The notes beneath the pieces were generated by a model. That model was not told where the DNA came from and did no database searches. It worked only from the letters and a program-made list of their open reading frames with translations. A DNA stretch of 64,000 nucleotides, from contig JAUCBN010000042.1 in NCBI GenBank assembly GCA_035048815.1, positions 2,976,001 to 3,040,000 of the forward strand. The letters are read 5' to 3'. Both the position numbers and the translations under genes were made by a program. This document shows positions 46,001 to 59,100 of the stretch, piece after piece (within the stretch, counting starts at the first letter, position 1; every line of letters starts with the position of its first letter). The stretch is from Abelmoschus esculentus (lineage: Eukaryota; Streptophyta; Magnoliopsida; Malvales; Malvaceae).

Positions 46001-49000
46001 TGGGCATTTCCTCCTCTGTTCGGCTCGCAGCATGAACTGATTTTTATAAGAGGCTTTTTCAGGTGGTTGAAAGACAACACCTACAAGGGTTTGGGATCCT
46101 CGGCATTGTGGATTCTTTGTAAGTTTTAAAATTTTCTTTATTTTTAAATTTAGTTTCTTTGTTGTGCTTAGTCTGTATGCAATTTTGATTGTGAGGGCAA
46201 CCTCTTTGTATTTTCATAATAGAAAGAAATAAGGTAACTGTGTTTTTGTTGAGCCAGTTCTGGTCAGATCAAATTACTCTCTCTTGCAACAAACACACAC
46301 ACAAAGAAAGTAGCTTGTCTTTTGTGTGTTCATAAGTCGAACTTTCATAACTTCGGTATCTGTCGTCCAAATCATGTTTTATTAGGTTAATTATAGTCAT
46401 AAATTAGAATGCATGGTCATGCTTTTTTAAGTTGTTCTGGTCAGCCACCATATCTAATCACCCATAATTTAATGGGGAATTGTAGGCTGTGAATCTTGGT
46501 TGAATGTTGTTGGCCGGTAGTTTAATGAGGATATCTGTGAATCCATGTTACTTTACAACTCGGAAGTCAAATGTTCAAAGAATTTGTGGGGGGACTTTGT
46601 ACAATCATTTTTCTTTCTTTCTTTCTCTCTATATTTATGCTTTAATATATATATAGAGAGAACCTTCTTTGTAACCTTAGTATCCCTGTTTCTCCTTGGT
46701 TCTGATACCAATTAGTCCTGTGGATCTGAGGATATATGAACTTGATTTCAAGGTTTAATTTGATTCTCATTTTTTTTTATCTATTTAAATACTTGAACTT
46801 GGTTTAAATATTCAATTCTAACCTTTTTCTTTTCCCGATTAAGTACTTGAATTTGATTTTCTGGTTCCCAATTAAGCCATGAAGCCAATTTTATGTACCA
46901 AAATGATTGTCTGTAAATTGTGCATCAGAGACTTTTATACGACTGAATTAAGAATGCTCAAAAGAAAATAGAATAGGTGAGCATATCATGAAAGAATTCG
47001 GACCCTCTTTTTTTCAATTGCCATCGTTAGTCCTTATATTATTTAATAGTTATGGATTTATTAGGTTAATTTTAATTATACTTTTTCAAAATTTAAAATT
47101 CCAGTCCCGAGGGATTTATAATTAAATTATATGAACTAAAGATAATCAATCTGAATAAGAAAACTAAATCTATAATTTATACATAATACTTGGATCAATG
47201 ATATTAAACTTTGAGTTCCAACTAGTTTTTAAGTTAATTTTAATAAGAACTGATCAAATTCATAGTTTAAACATAACAAAATAAATTATAAATAAATTAA
47301 TAACTTTATATTTTTTTAATGGTTCGAAACATCAATGATGCTCCACTAATGGCAATAAGCAAGTATAATATAAAAAACTGTGTACCGGACTGTAAGCTGA
47401 GATGCCATTTTGGTTGGGGAAATTTCGATTATCTAACCAAAATGGAATATATTGCTTGAATATCATTAAAAAGGTTAAGTTACACCAAGACCAGACAGAA
47501 CTCAAGAATTCACAGGAGAAAGCAAAAACTAATTAAGTTTTTAGATTTTTTTTCACCCAGTTATATTATTAAAGCAAAAAATTAAATTAATTAAATCTTT
47601 GAATTAAGAAAAATAAGTCAATTAAGTCATTTAATTAATTTTTACCATTAAATTTTTTATTAATGACATATGATATACTATAGTTATTTATGAATTTATT
47701 AGTTTAAAATTTTAATCAAATAAAATATTTTTAGGATTTTTTTTAAATATCATTATCGCCATTCACCTCTTCCGGTTGGTTGTTAATTTGTTTTGTTCTT
47801 TTTATCCTTCGCTAAAAAAATAATTTGTCGATTTGTTCAAAGTTACACCAGCAAGCGTTTGTTTATATAATTTTGTCTTAGAATTAGGATGATATTTTAA
47901 ACCGATTGATTTTACATTAAAATGAAAAAAATATAAATATTTTGGACGAAATTATAATTATATCCAAATTATATTATTATTTTTTATTAATTTTAATAAT
48001 TAAATATTAAAACTAAAAAAAACGTAACATTAAGTATTATATTACTAAAAATAATAATTAGAGTACTAAAATAACAATATCCTCGTATATAATATGGATA
48101 TTAAATAGGTAATTAACCTTTGAAATTATATGTTTTATCCGGTTAATAGTGATTATAGTAGTATCTATTTTAAAGTATACTTTTAATTTTTAAACATTGA
48201 TCGATCAATTATTTTACTGATAATATCAGTGTTCGAACCCGTAATCTCTAAAAGTAATAATTATTTATCTAACCATTAAAGTTCGATAACTCGTATCATC
48301 TTTAAAATTAGTGTTTTTTTATGGGTACATATTATTTAAAACCAATGTTTGAAAAGTATCCCACGCCCATGCTCTCAGCTCAAGTACTCCACGCTTAATC
48401 AACACTTCAAAACAATTAATTTACCATTATAACCCCCCACTTTTCTCTCCCATCATCATGTGGTATAAAAGCGAGTAAAACTCGATTAAAAATATTATTT
48501 TAATATAATTAAAAAATAAATTAAAAATATCAATTTAAATAATTTATTTTATAATTTATAAATTATTTTTTATGTTTAAATCAAGTTTATCAATAATACG
48601 TAAAATATATATTATATATAAAATTTTATGAATATATATAAATAAAAATCTGATTAAATTAAATTCAATATATATTATAATATTATAAATAATTATAATT
48701 AAATTTATATAAAAATTCTAAAAATTAACTCAAATAAAAAAAATTAAATTAATTTTAAATCATGAAATAAAATTTAAAGTTTAAATAACTTAGTTTAAAT
48801 AAAATTTATAAGTAGAATGGAAAAACAAACATGAAAAATTGAAAACAATTAAAAAACAGTTTTTCCCCTTTAATTTTGAGTCGATCCCCTTGCCCCCAAT
48901 TTCTCTCCTCTTTTTAATTGTTTCAGAGCAAAGCAAGAAAACAGAAGCCTCATTGCCAGCGAAAATAAATACTCGTAATCTCTTCGATTAGCCAAATCTA

Positions 49001-50156
49001 AAAAGAAGGAAGAAAAATAGTCAAAGCCCCATACCCTTCTCTCCTTCGGATTTCTTTCTCTGAATTCCTTACCCTCTTTTGTTTTCCGGTTCCTTTCTAT
49101 CTCTAGATTTCGCCCCCTTTATCTGCTTCGAAAGCCCTAATTTTTAACGGACACAAGCTTCATTTCTTCGCTCGCAATCTAAACCTTTGTTGTATGTTTT
49201 CTTGTTCCTCGTTTAATCTTTTTGTTTCCTTTGCATTATTTTATGAATTTGCCATCAAAACCCTAGTTTCATCGATATGCGGAAGATAGAAAGGGTTGAT
49301 CTTTTTTTTAGCTCACATAAACCCTAGTTCTCGTTTCTTGATATGAAATTTGATTCTCCCGTTGTCTTAGACTAAAGATTTGGTTTCTAATTTTAGTTTT
49401 TTCTAGCATGTAAAGAACGTACCTTGCGTTTAGTTCAATTCTGGGGGTTTGCTTGATTCAGTAGATTTGGTTCGTTGCTGAACCAAGACTAAGTTTTTTT
49501 TTTGTTATTTCTTTTGTGCTTTGATGGTAAACTGGATTGAGTCATCTGGGGAAGGAAGCATTTTGAATTCTGACGTGTTGGTTGTTTCTCTTGGTTTATT
49601 ATAATAGATCAAAGCCATCTGATTGTTTGATGCTGTTTAAGTTTGAATTATGCATCCCGTTTAAGTTTTTTCCCTTTCTTGAGCGTCAGTTGTCTGATGC
49701 TTTTTGTTTATATAATTTTCTGATAGTGCATCTTAGAACTGGTACTTCCAACTTAAGTTTGTCTGAGGCTATGAATTTTTTTATTCATGGTTAGTTAAAA
49801 AAAACTGCATTAGTGATTAAAATTTTTATTTCTTTCATTGATAGTTGCTTTTCTTTTCTTTGTTTCTAAGTCTATAAACACAAATAAAATTTCCCTCAAG
49901 ATGTAATGTTTTCCTTTTCAATTTGCTGACAGGTCAGAGTGATGTTGATTTGTACACTTCATGTTTGAGGTGTCACACTCATTGAATATACCCTTTCTCA
50001 ATTTTATTTTTGATGGCACTTTACTTGTGCCTTACATGGTAGTTCTAAATTCTAATTTATATTTTCCATTTTTTCTTTTGCACTATTCAGTTTTGCTTTG
50101 ACATTTCTTCTAAGGATTTGATGCTGGAAGAATTATGCCGCTGATAGTTGGGAGAA
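46001..50156. other. ASK21 3' UTR, AT-rich spacer, MED12 promoter and leader
   Basis: The ASK21 3' UTR probably reaches about 46130 with one more splice near 46060. From about 46980 to 48870 the DNA is AT-rich and empty apart from a SINE-like copy (48190-48300). From 48890 the composition changes to pyrimidine-rich leader-like sequence; MED12 leader exons with acceptors near 49931 and 50090 are plausible but not certain. Confidence 0.55.
48190..48300 (-). mobile_element. SINE-like repeat copy 6
   Basis: Minus strand reads TAATGGTTAGATAAATAATT, ATTACTTTTAGAGATTACGG, GTTCGAACACTGATATTATC, AGTAAAATAATTGATCGATC. It keeps the best B-box match (GGGTTCGAACAC) of the six copies. Confidence 0.55.
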
Positions 50157-50188
50157 ATGCAAAGGTATCATGCTGCCAGCTGCAATAG
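50135..50188 (+). promoter_or_regulatory. MED12: Upstream ORF overlapping the MED12 start
   Basis: ATG at 50135 opens a 17-codon frame (MPLIVGRNAKVSCCQLQ) that ends TAG at 50186-50188, past the MED12 ATG at 50157 and in another frame. A shorter frame, ATG at 50121 to TGA at 50142, precedes it. Ribosomes starting at 50135 would miss the main start, so these could hold down MED12 output. Confidence 0.4.
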
Positions 50189-53100
50189 TGCAGTTAATAA
50201 CAGTATAGGTGGAGCCACAGCTAGGGATACTTCCCGTGCTGACTCATCTTCACTACCATCCAACTTCTCACTGAACTCTAGGTATCAAAAATACCACATT
50301 GTTTGGTGTTCTGTTCACAGATACTAATTTAATTGAATTGATTCTAAAATCCGTGTTTGATTATATTTTAGGATTTTTTCTTTGATGAATTTTCACTCAG
50401 TGATCACATTTTGAGAATATTCTGCTCATACTTTCAAGAACACTTTAGTTTTTCTAAGTCTTGTACTGTGTATTTTCTATCCTTTTGTCTGAATGTGATT
50501 GTACGCATGCTGCAGCATATTGTCTGACACCTTTCTCGTTTAAACAATCATTTGTGTGTTTTCTGAAAAATATACTTTACATAATGAGATGAGTCTATTT
50601 CCCTCTAAGCATTTTTTTAGAGTTGTGAAACCATCTACATGTGGGAAGTACACTTCTTTTCCTACCAGTTCTTATTTTTATTTTTTAGGCGGCATTCTCA
50701 GTTAGCACCCTACAAGTTGAAGTGTGACAAGGAACCTCTGAATTCCAGGTAATTTATGCAATTGAATTGAATTGTTGTGTTAATTATATTTCTGCTGAAT
50801 GATTTAGTAATGCCTCAGAATCTGGTTATACGCGTACTTATAATCTCTTTGTAATAGTGGATTGCAAAACTGACAGTGTTGATGGTCCTACTGGCATGAG
50901 TCTTTCTTTTTTAGGTTATATGTTATTTTTTATTGCTTTGTTTAATGCGTTGCAAGCTGACAAATTCATTCATGGTTTATCAGTTTGATTCTTACACTGT
51001 CAGGATAAATACTTATAAAGGAAAAGAAATGAAAGTAAAGTTAAGGAACAAAAGGAAGGCTAAGTGAGGGAAATGATAGCTGGGTATTTTGTTTGCACAG
51101 TTAAAGTTAATAAGGGAAAGCAAAGGAACTTCACAACCTTTGTTTGGTTAAACAGCAGGAAAAAAAAAAGAAAATTGTTTATTATAATTCAATTTCCCAT
51201 TTATATTTTTTTTATAAATTAAACTACGTTTGAGATTGAAAGGAGGGAAATCAAGGGATATTCAACTACCTTCACTTTCCTTGCTTAAATAAAAAAAATT
51301 ATCCAAACAAGAGAAAGGTGCTTACTTTCACTTCCGTTCCTTTCCCTATTCAAACATAGGGTTAAAATTCATCTTCCTAAGTTATTGAACATCTTGTGCA
51401 TTAGTGATTTTTTTATTCCTTTCCAGACTCGGCCCCCCTGATTTTCATCCTCAGACCCAGAATTGTCCCGAGGAGACTCTAACTAGAGAAAATGTGCAGC
51501 AGGGATATAAGGACACTATTGATGGACTGGAGGTATTGTCTTATGATCGATTAAGATTCACTACTGTGTTTCTGTTCTGCCATGACATCTGTGTGTGGAT
51601 GTTGTGCTGCATGCACGTGGTTGGTAACTATGATTGCTTTACCGATACATATGAATTGCAGTCACATATCTCTCTCTATATATACAAAGAAAGAGAGAGA
51701 GACATGCTTTGAACTTAGAGCTGTGGTAACCATACTTTACCTTTTTGAGCTTGAGTAAAATGATTGTAATTGGGTCTCCATAAAATTGAAAAGTTTGGAA
51801 TTTGGATCATTAATTTTTTTGTTTATTTGATATTCTTAATTGAAGTTTAAGTGTAAATTCTATATATTGAACTCCTTTTACTTGATATATGAATGTATTG
51901 AAACCATATTTTTCTAATATACTATTTTATCTTATGTTTTGGGAACTAATATCTGATGTATATGCTACTAACACAGGATTCTCATTTTGTTGTCTTAGTC
52001 TCTGTCAACTTTACTTTCTTCCTGGTGATGTTTTTTGATTCGTTTTTATGTAACATTTGTGCTTTCTGTGCTTATCTTAGATTGAAATCCTTGGCATCTG
52101 TGTGAGGGCTTTTTTGACTTCACGCTGATATAGCATCTTAGCAATCTCTTAAAGCTATAGAAACTTTAAATTTAAATAATCCCAAGAAGTTAACTATTTA
52201 TGGTCAGCTTCTTTTGTTACTATCCTAATTGTCGTTTAACATGGTACTTCCATATTTTCAGGATTCGAAAGAGATTTCTTTAACTCAGGTTCAGGCTTTT
52301 ACAAAACCAGTTGTTCTGAAATGCAGAGATGTAAGCCACTTTATTTGAGATGCTAATCAAACAGACCTTTCCATGTAATGTAATTGTCAGTTTTTTTAAT
52401 AAGTAATTCATTTCTCTTCTTTGCAGGCAATTAGAAAGTGTCTAAGGGGTATCAATGAATCTCGTGCTCAAAAGAGGAAGGTGATACATGTTTTCTTTTC
52501 ATATTTATTAACTTATCTGTTTCTTTACTTGTTTCTTGTTTTCCCCCTCTTTTTTTCTTCTTTTTGCTTCCTTTTTAAAGTCCTATATTTTGTTCTTATC
52601 AGGCTGGTCAGGTTTATGATGTCCCTCTTTCTGGTTCACTGTTAAGTAAACCAGTGGGTTTTCCTGAACAAAGGCCGTGCAATGAAGATTTCAGAAAAAA
52701 ATGGATTGAGGTAAGTGCATTTTTCTGACGAGATTGTAGATGACTTTCTTCTTCTTTTAACTTTTGTTTTTGACTTCATTAAACTTGGTGAAAGGCTAAC
52801 ACATACTCTTTTGTATGAACTTGATGTCTTGTTATGTTCGTATTGTTTTTGTCAGGGCTTATCACTGCAACACAAGCCTTTGTGTTCTTTGGCTGATCAA
52901 GTACCTCTAGGGTATAAGAAGAGGACACTAATAGAGGTTCTTATTAGGAATAATGTTCCATTGCTGAGAGCAACTTGGTTTATCAAAGTAACATATCTTA
53001 ATCAGGTATGGTATACTTAATTTATTTATACCATCAGGCATTAGGTCATGCTTTCCATAATTTCCCTAGTTTATGCATAATATTGGAAGGTAGAGGATTT

Positions 53101-56100
53101 ATGGTTATCTTTTGCAGGTTCGTCCTGGTTCTGGAATTTCTTCTGGAGCTCCTGATAAATCTCAATTAGCGCGTACGGAGCTCTGGACGAAAGATGTTAT
53201 TGATTACTTGCAGTATCTTTTGGATGATTTTTTTTCACGAAAGAATTCTCATTCTGCTCAACATGGTAGAGATAGATTACCACAAATGGTTTATGCTGGG
53301 TCTTTGCACCATAGGAATGATCAGGCACCAGCAGTTGTTGATGGTGAGGAACCGTCTCTCCACTTCAAATGGTGGTATGTAGTGCGGCTCTTGCAGTGGC
53401 ATCATGCAGAAGGACTGGTTCTTCCTTCACTTATCATTGACTGGGTTCTGAATCAACTGCAGGTATATTTTTTGATGTAGTCTATCCTCGTTGCATTTAA
53501 TTTTTTTCACGATGCTGAGTGATTTGTTCATATAGGAATTATGAGCTGATTAGCATTTTCTGGTTTTTGATTATTTATTTGTGCTCTTACAGGAAAAGGG
53601 ATTGCTTGAGACTCTGCAGTTGCTATTGCCTATCATTTATGGAGTTCTGGAAAACCTCATTCTATGTCAGACGTATGTACGCAATTTTGTGGGTGTAGCT
53701 ATTCGCTTTATCCATGAGTCTTCTCCAGGTGGCTCTGATTTGGTTGATAACTCCCGGAGAGCGTACACAATATCTGCACTGGTTGAGATGCTTCGCTATT
53801 TGATACAGGCTATGCCGGATGCATTTGTTGCTTTAGATTGCTTTCCTTTACCAACTTGTGTACTCTCACATTCACTGAGTGATGGTGGTTTTCTTTCCAA
53901 GTCCTCGGATGATGCAGGGAAAATAAAAAATTATTTGACAGATGCATATGTTGTCAGAGGTAAAGGATTTGATTCTCAATACCAAGCCTTGTCATTTAAT
54001 CATGTTGTTTCCACCATCCGGAAACATGCTGATAATCTTACTAAGGGTGCAAGTGCCGGATATCCTAGCCAAAGTGTGGCAAAAGCTGTGCAGACCCTGG
54101 ATAAAGCCCTTTTGCGTGGAGATCTGATAGATTCTTATAAACAGATCTTCAATGTTCTTTATGAGGGAGAAGTTGGCGAAGGTTGGGTAGCAGCTGTCAG
54201 TCCATGCTTAAGATCATCATTAAAATGGCTTCAGACTGTGAATTTGTCATTGATTTGCTCAGTCTTTTTCCTCTGTGAGTGGGCAACTTGTGATTATAGA
54301 GATTTCCGGACTGGTCCTCCCTCTGACGTGAAGTTAACTGGCGGGAAAGATTTTTCACAAATATATCTTGCCATTCAACTTTTGAAGATGCAGATGAAAG
54401 AGCTGCAGAAACAACTGAAGAAGGGTAGGGCATCAAGAAAGAATACCAGTCAGCAGAATAGCTATTCCAGCAGGGATTTGTTGGGAAATACACATGAAGC
54501 TAAAAGGAATGGAAAAGGTGTGAATGGAAGAAGTAACTCTTCTGATATATTTGACAGCCCAGGTCCTCTGCACGATATTATTGTGTGCTGGATTGATCAG
54601 CATGAAGGGCATACAAGAGAAGGTAGCAAACGTCTTCAGCTTTTTGTATTGGAACTAGCACGTTCTGGAATTTTTTATCCTCAGGCATATGTGAGGCAGC
54701 TGATAGTTAGTGGAATCATTGATACAAATGGACCTACGTCTGACCTGAACAGAATGAAGAGACATCAACGAATCTTGAAGCAGCTCCCGGGGCAGTTTAT
54801 GCTTGATGTTTTGGAAGAAGCTAGAATTGTCGAGGGATCAGAACTCCTTGAGGCTGTAAATGTTTACACAAATGAGCGTCATCTTGTCCTTCATGAACTT
54901 CTTTGTAATTCACATAACGGTACAAACAATTCTACCTCAGAAAGAGATGTTGCTTCCCAAGTTTCATGTGACCAGAGGAAAATTGTTCAAGCTTCAAAGA
55001 CTTTCAGGAGAGAAGCGGACCTTGAAGAACTGAAGGCTTCCATCTCAGTTTTGTTGCAGTTTCCCAGTTCATCATTTACTTCTGCAGGTAGTGGAGTGGA
55101 AGAATCTCAAGGGAGTATCAAAAGATCTATTAGGTCAACATACAACAACACAGATTCATTTGAAGGTACTCCAGGGTGTGAAGACTGTAAAAGGGTAAAA
55201 AGACAGAAATTAAGTGATGATAAGAGTTCATGCCTTCAAGTATCTTCACCAATTCCATCAGATGATGAAGATACTTGGTGGGTGAGGAAGGGGCCCAAAA
55301 ACTTAGAGTCTTCCAAAATTGACCCCCTGCTTAAGTCGACAAAGCAAGTGTCTCGTGGTAGGCAAAAGCCTGTTCGTAAAACTCAAAGTCTCGCCCAGTT
55401 AGCTGCTGCTAGAATTGAAGATAGCCAGGGAGCATCGACTAGTCACGTATGTGATAGCAAGATAAGCTGTCCACATCATAGAACTGAGTTGGAGAATTTG
55501 AAATCAGCTGATGGGATCAAAACAACCCATCATGGAGATCTTCTTTCAATTGCAAAGGGTTTAAAAAAACTTCGCTTTGTAGAGAAGAGGATTGTCACTG
55601 CTTGGTTGCTATCTGTAGTTAGGCAGCTTGTTGAAGAGTCGGAGAAATCTATCTCCAAGGTTGGCCAGTATGGCCGGCCTTTTGTTGCAGCTGATGAGAA
55701 GAGTCCTTTAAGGTGGAAGCTTGTTGAGGATCAGCTATCAGCCATTCTGTATTTATTGGATGTCTCTTGTGATTCGGTTTCAGCTGTCAAGTTTCTCCTT
55801 TGGTTATTGCCAAAAGCTATTAGTAATCCCAGTCCTACTATTCATGGTGGGAGAAACATGCCCAGGAATGTGGAAAACTACCCTTGTGAAGTGGGGGATG
55901 CATATCTTTTGTCATCTCTCCGAAGGTTGAATCAATTTTCTTCTTTTATTTTGATGAAAGTTTTCTTGCAAATAATACCTGGCTTTCAAATTAGCTCATC
56001 TCTGGGTTGGTTCTTTGTTAGTGTCCATTATATTGCAATATGGCTTGATACACTTGCTGGTTTCTATCTTCAACAATAATTTAGCCTCTTTCTTCTGCAT

Positions 56101-59100
56101 TTTTTTAAAAGCAAACCTTTTTGAATTTGTTTGTGAATTGTGTATTAGAGGGTATGGAACAGTGTAATGATGTATTTTTGGGGGCATGTTGGGATAGAAT
56201 GAGAATTTTTTCTTATTGCTCAAGATTTGAATATTGAGCCACTGCACTCATCATGGCAAATTCTTTTCTCATTGTTGTCTATGTTTAACCTGCATATCTG
56301 TCTAACATGCTTCATTATGAACTTTTTTAGGTATGAGAACGTACTTATCGCTGCAGATCTTGTGCCTGAAGCTCTTTCTGCTACAATGCGTTGTGCTTCT
56401 GCTTTTATGGCTGCTAATGGAAGAATTACAGGTTCTAGATCCCTAGTTTTTGCCTGTTATTTGTTGAAGAGGTATGGCAACATTTCCAGTGTGATTGAGT
56501 GGGAGAGGAATTTCAAGGGGACTTGTGATAGAAGACTTCTCTCTGAACTTGAATCTGGACGAACAGAGGGAGGGTTTGGAGTTCCAGCTGGGACCGAAGA
56601 TCCTGATGATTATTGCCGCCAGAGGATAACTGGACGGTTATCTAGAGTGGGTTTAAGCATGAGAGATATTGTTCAGTGTCATATTAATGATGCATTGCCC
56701 TATATCTTAGGTAAAGAGAGAGAACATTTTGCAGCCAATACGCCGAAAAAACTTGCCACTGAAAAAGGGGATGATGATTATCAAGTAGCTCAACAAATCA
56801 TAACGGAACTAATGAACTGTTTTAGGCAGACTGGTGGTGCTTTTCAAGAAGGAGACCCAGGTTTGGTGTCTTCTGCTGTTTCTGCCATTGTTAGCAATGT
56901 TGGACCCACCCTAGCAAGACCTGATTTTACTGGTGGTAGCAATTATTCAAATTATCAGCAACCTATGAATTCCTTGAACTTTTCTAGGCGCATATTGCAC
57001 ATTCATTTATTATGTTTATGCCTGCTGAAGGATGCTCTTGGAGAGCGCAAAAGCCAAACATTTGAGATAGCTCTTGCAACAGAGGCTTCTTCTGCTTTAG
57101 CAGGAGTATTTGCTCCTGCAAAGTCCTCTCGGGGTCAGTGTCAGCCTGATTCTCTTGATTCTAATCCAAACATATGTAGTGACAATTTGCACGGTTCTAA
57201 CAGATCAACTTTGGGGAGAACTACCAAAATGGCTGCTGCTATCTCTGCCCTTGTCATTGGAGCCATCATTCATGGGGTTATTAGCTTGGAGAGAATGGTA
57301 ACAGTCTTAAGACTAAAGGAAGGTTTGGATGTCGTTCAATTTGTTAGGAGCACAAAAACCAGTTCAAATGGTAATGCTCGATCTGTTGGGGCTTTTAAGG
57401 TGGACAACACAGTTGAAGTATATGTGCACTGGTTTCGACTGCTTGTTGGGAACTGCAGAACTGTTTGTGATGGACTAGTTTTGGAACTCTTGGGTGAACA
57501 GTCTGTTTTAGCTCTTTCAAGGATGCAGAGATTGCTACCGATCAATTTGGTCTTTCCACCAGCTTATGCAATATTTGCATTTGTTATATGGAAGCGATTC
57601 ATTTTGAATGGTAACATTGCAAGTCGTGAAGATATCCATCAATTTTATCAGTCTTTACCAATGGCCATTGATGATGCCATGAAACACATACCTTTTCGAG
57701 ATGTTTGTATGAGGGATACTCGAGGGTTTTATGATATCGTTGCTGCAGATACAACTGACGCTGAGTTTGCAGCCTGGCTAGAGTTGAATGGTCTGGACAT
57801 GCATTTGAAACCCATGGCCTTTGTCCCTCTTCGTGCAAGGCTCTTTCTAAATGCATTAATTGATTGTAAAATGCCTTCTGCATTTACACAGGATGATGGG
57901 AATAGGGTTTCTGGACATAGCGAGTCTAAAGCACTGCGTGCAGAGACTGGGTCTAAACTTTTGGATGAACTTGTCCGTGCATTGGACACTCTGCAACCTG
58001 CTAAGTTTCATTGGCAGTGGGTTGAGTTAAGGCTTCTTTTAAATGAACAAGCACTCATTGATAAGATGGAGAACCACGACATGTCCTTGGTGGATGCTAT
58101 TCGCTCTTCCTCACCCAGTTCTGAAAGATTCTCGCCTTCTGAGAGTGAGAAAGTTTTCATTGAGATTATCCTTACTAGATTGTTGGTCAGACCTGATGCT
58201 GCTCCCCTTTTCTCAGAGTTGATTCATCTGTTTGGGAGATCATTAGAGGATTCAATGTTGATGCAGGCTAAATGGTTCTTAGGAGGACCGGATGTTCTTT
58301 TGGGCCGGAAAACTGTTAGGCAACGACTCAGTAATATCGCTGAAACTAAAAACCTTTCTACAAAGACACAGTTTTGGAAGCCTTGGGGATGGTCCTATTC
58401 AGGTGTTGGTCCTGTGATGAACAATCGAGAGAAGAAAAAGTCTGAAGTCACCTATCTTGAGGAAGGTGAAGTCATTGAGGAGGGTATGGAGTCAAAGGGG
58501 TGTGTTAAACGGTCTACTCAAGTGGATGTTGAAGGTTCCAGTATCAGCCAGCTGCATGTAACTGAGAAGGCTTTCATTGAATTGATTCTTCCTTGCATAG
58601 ACCAAAGCTCTGCGGACTCATATAACATATTTGCAAGTGATTTGATAAAGCAGTTTAACACCATTGAGCAACAAATAAACTCTATTACCCATGGCGTAAG
58701 CAAGCAGACTGGCGCTGCTGCTTCTGGAATTGAAGGTTCTACTAATAAAATTAATAATCGCAAAGGTACAAGAGGTGGTAGTCCTGGATTGGCGAGACGA
58801 ACACCGGCACCTGTAGAGTCTTCGCCTCCTTCCCCTGCAGCTTTGCGGGCCTCTATGTCATTGAGGCTGCAGTTTATTGTGAGATTGCTGCCAATAATAT
58901 GTGCAGACGGGTAAATACATTATCTGTTATTCTGTTTTTCCCCTTGTTTCATTTATTCCACTTTAAATAAGCATGATCAGCTTCTATGCTTACTGCTTTG
59001 TCAGACATTTTTTTGGTTTTTCGGTTTGCAAAGCAGATTTTCTTGTTGCTATGAAAAGATTTCATTGGTTTCTGTCAATTTGTTTGTTTAATGTCTTATT

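Noticed and set aside
54197..54493. Minus-strand frame inside the large MED12 exon
   Set aside because: Antisense of an intact coding exon; no independent support.
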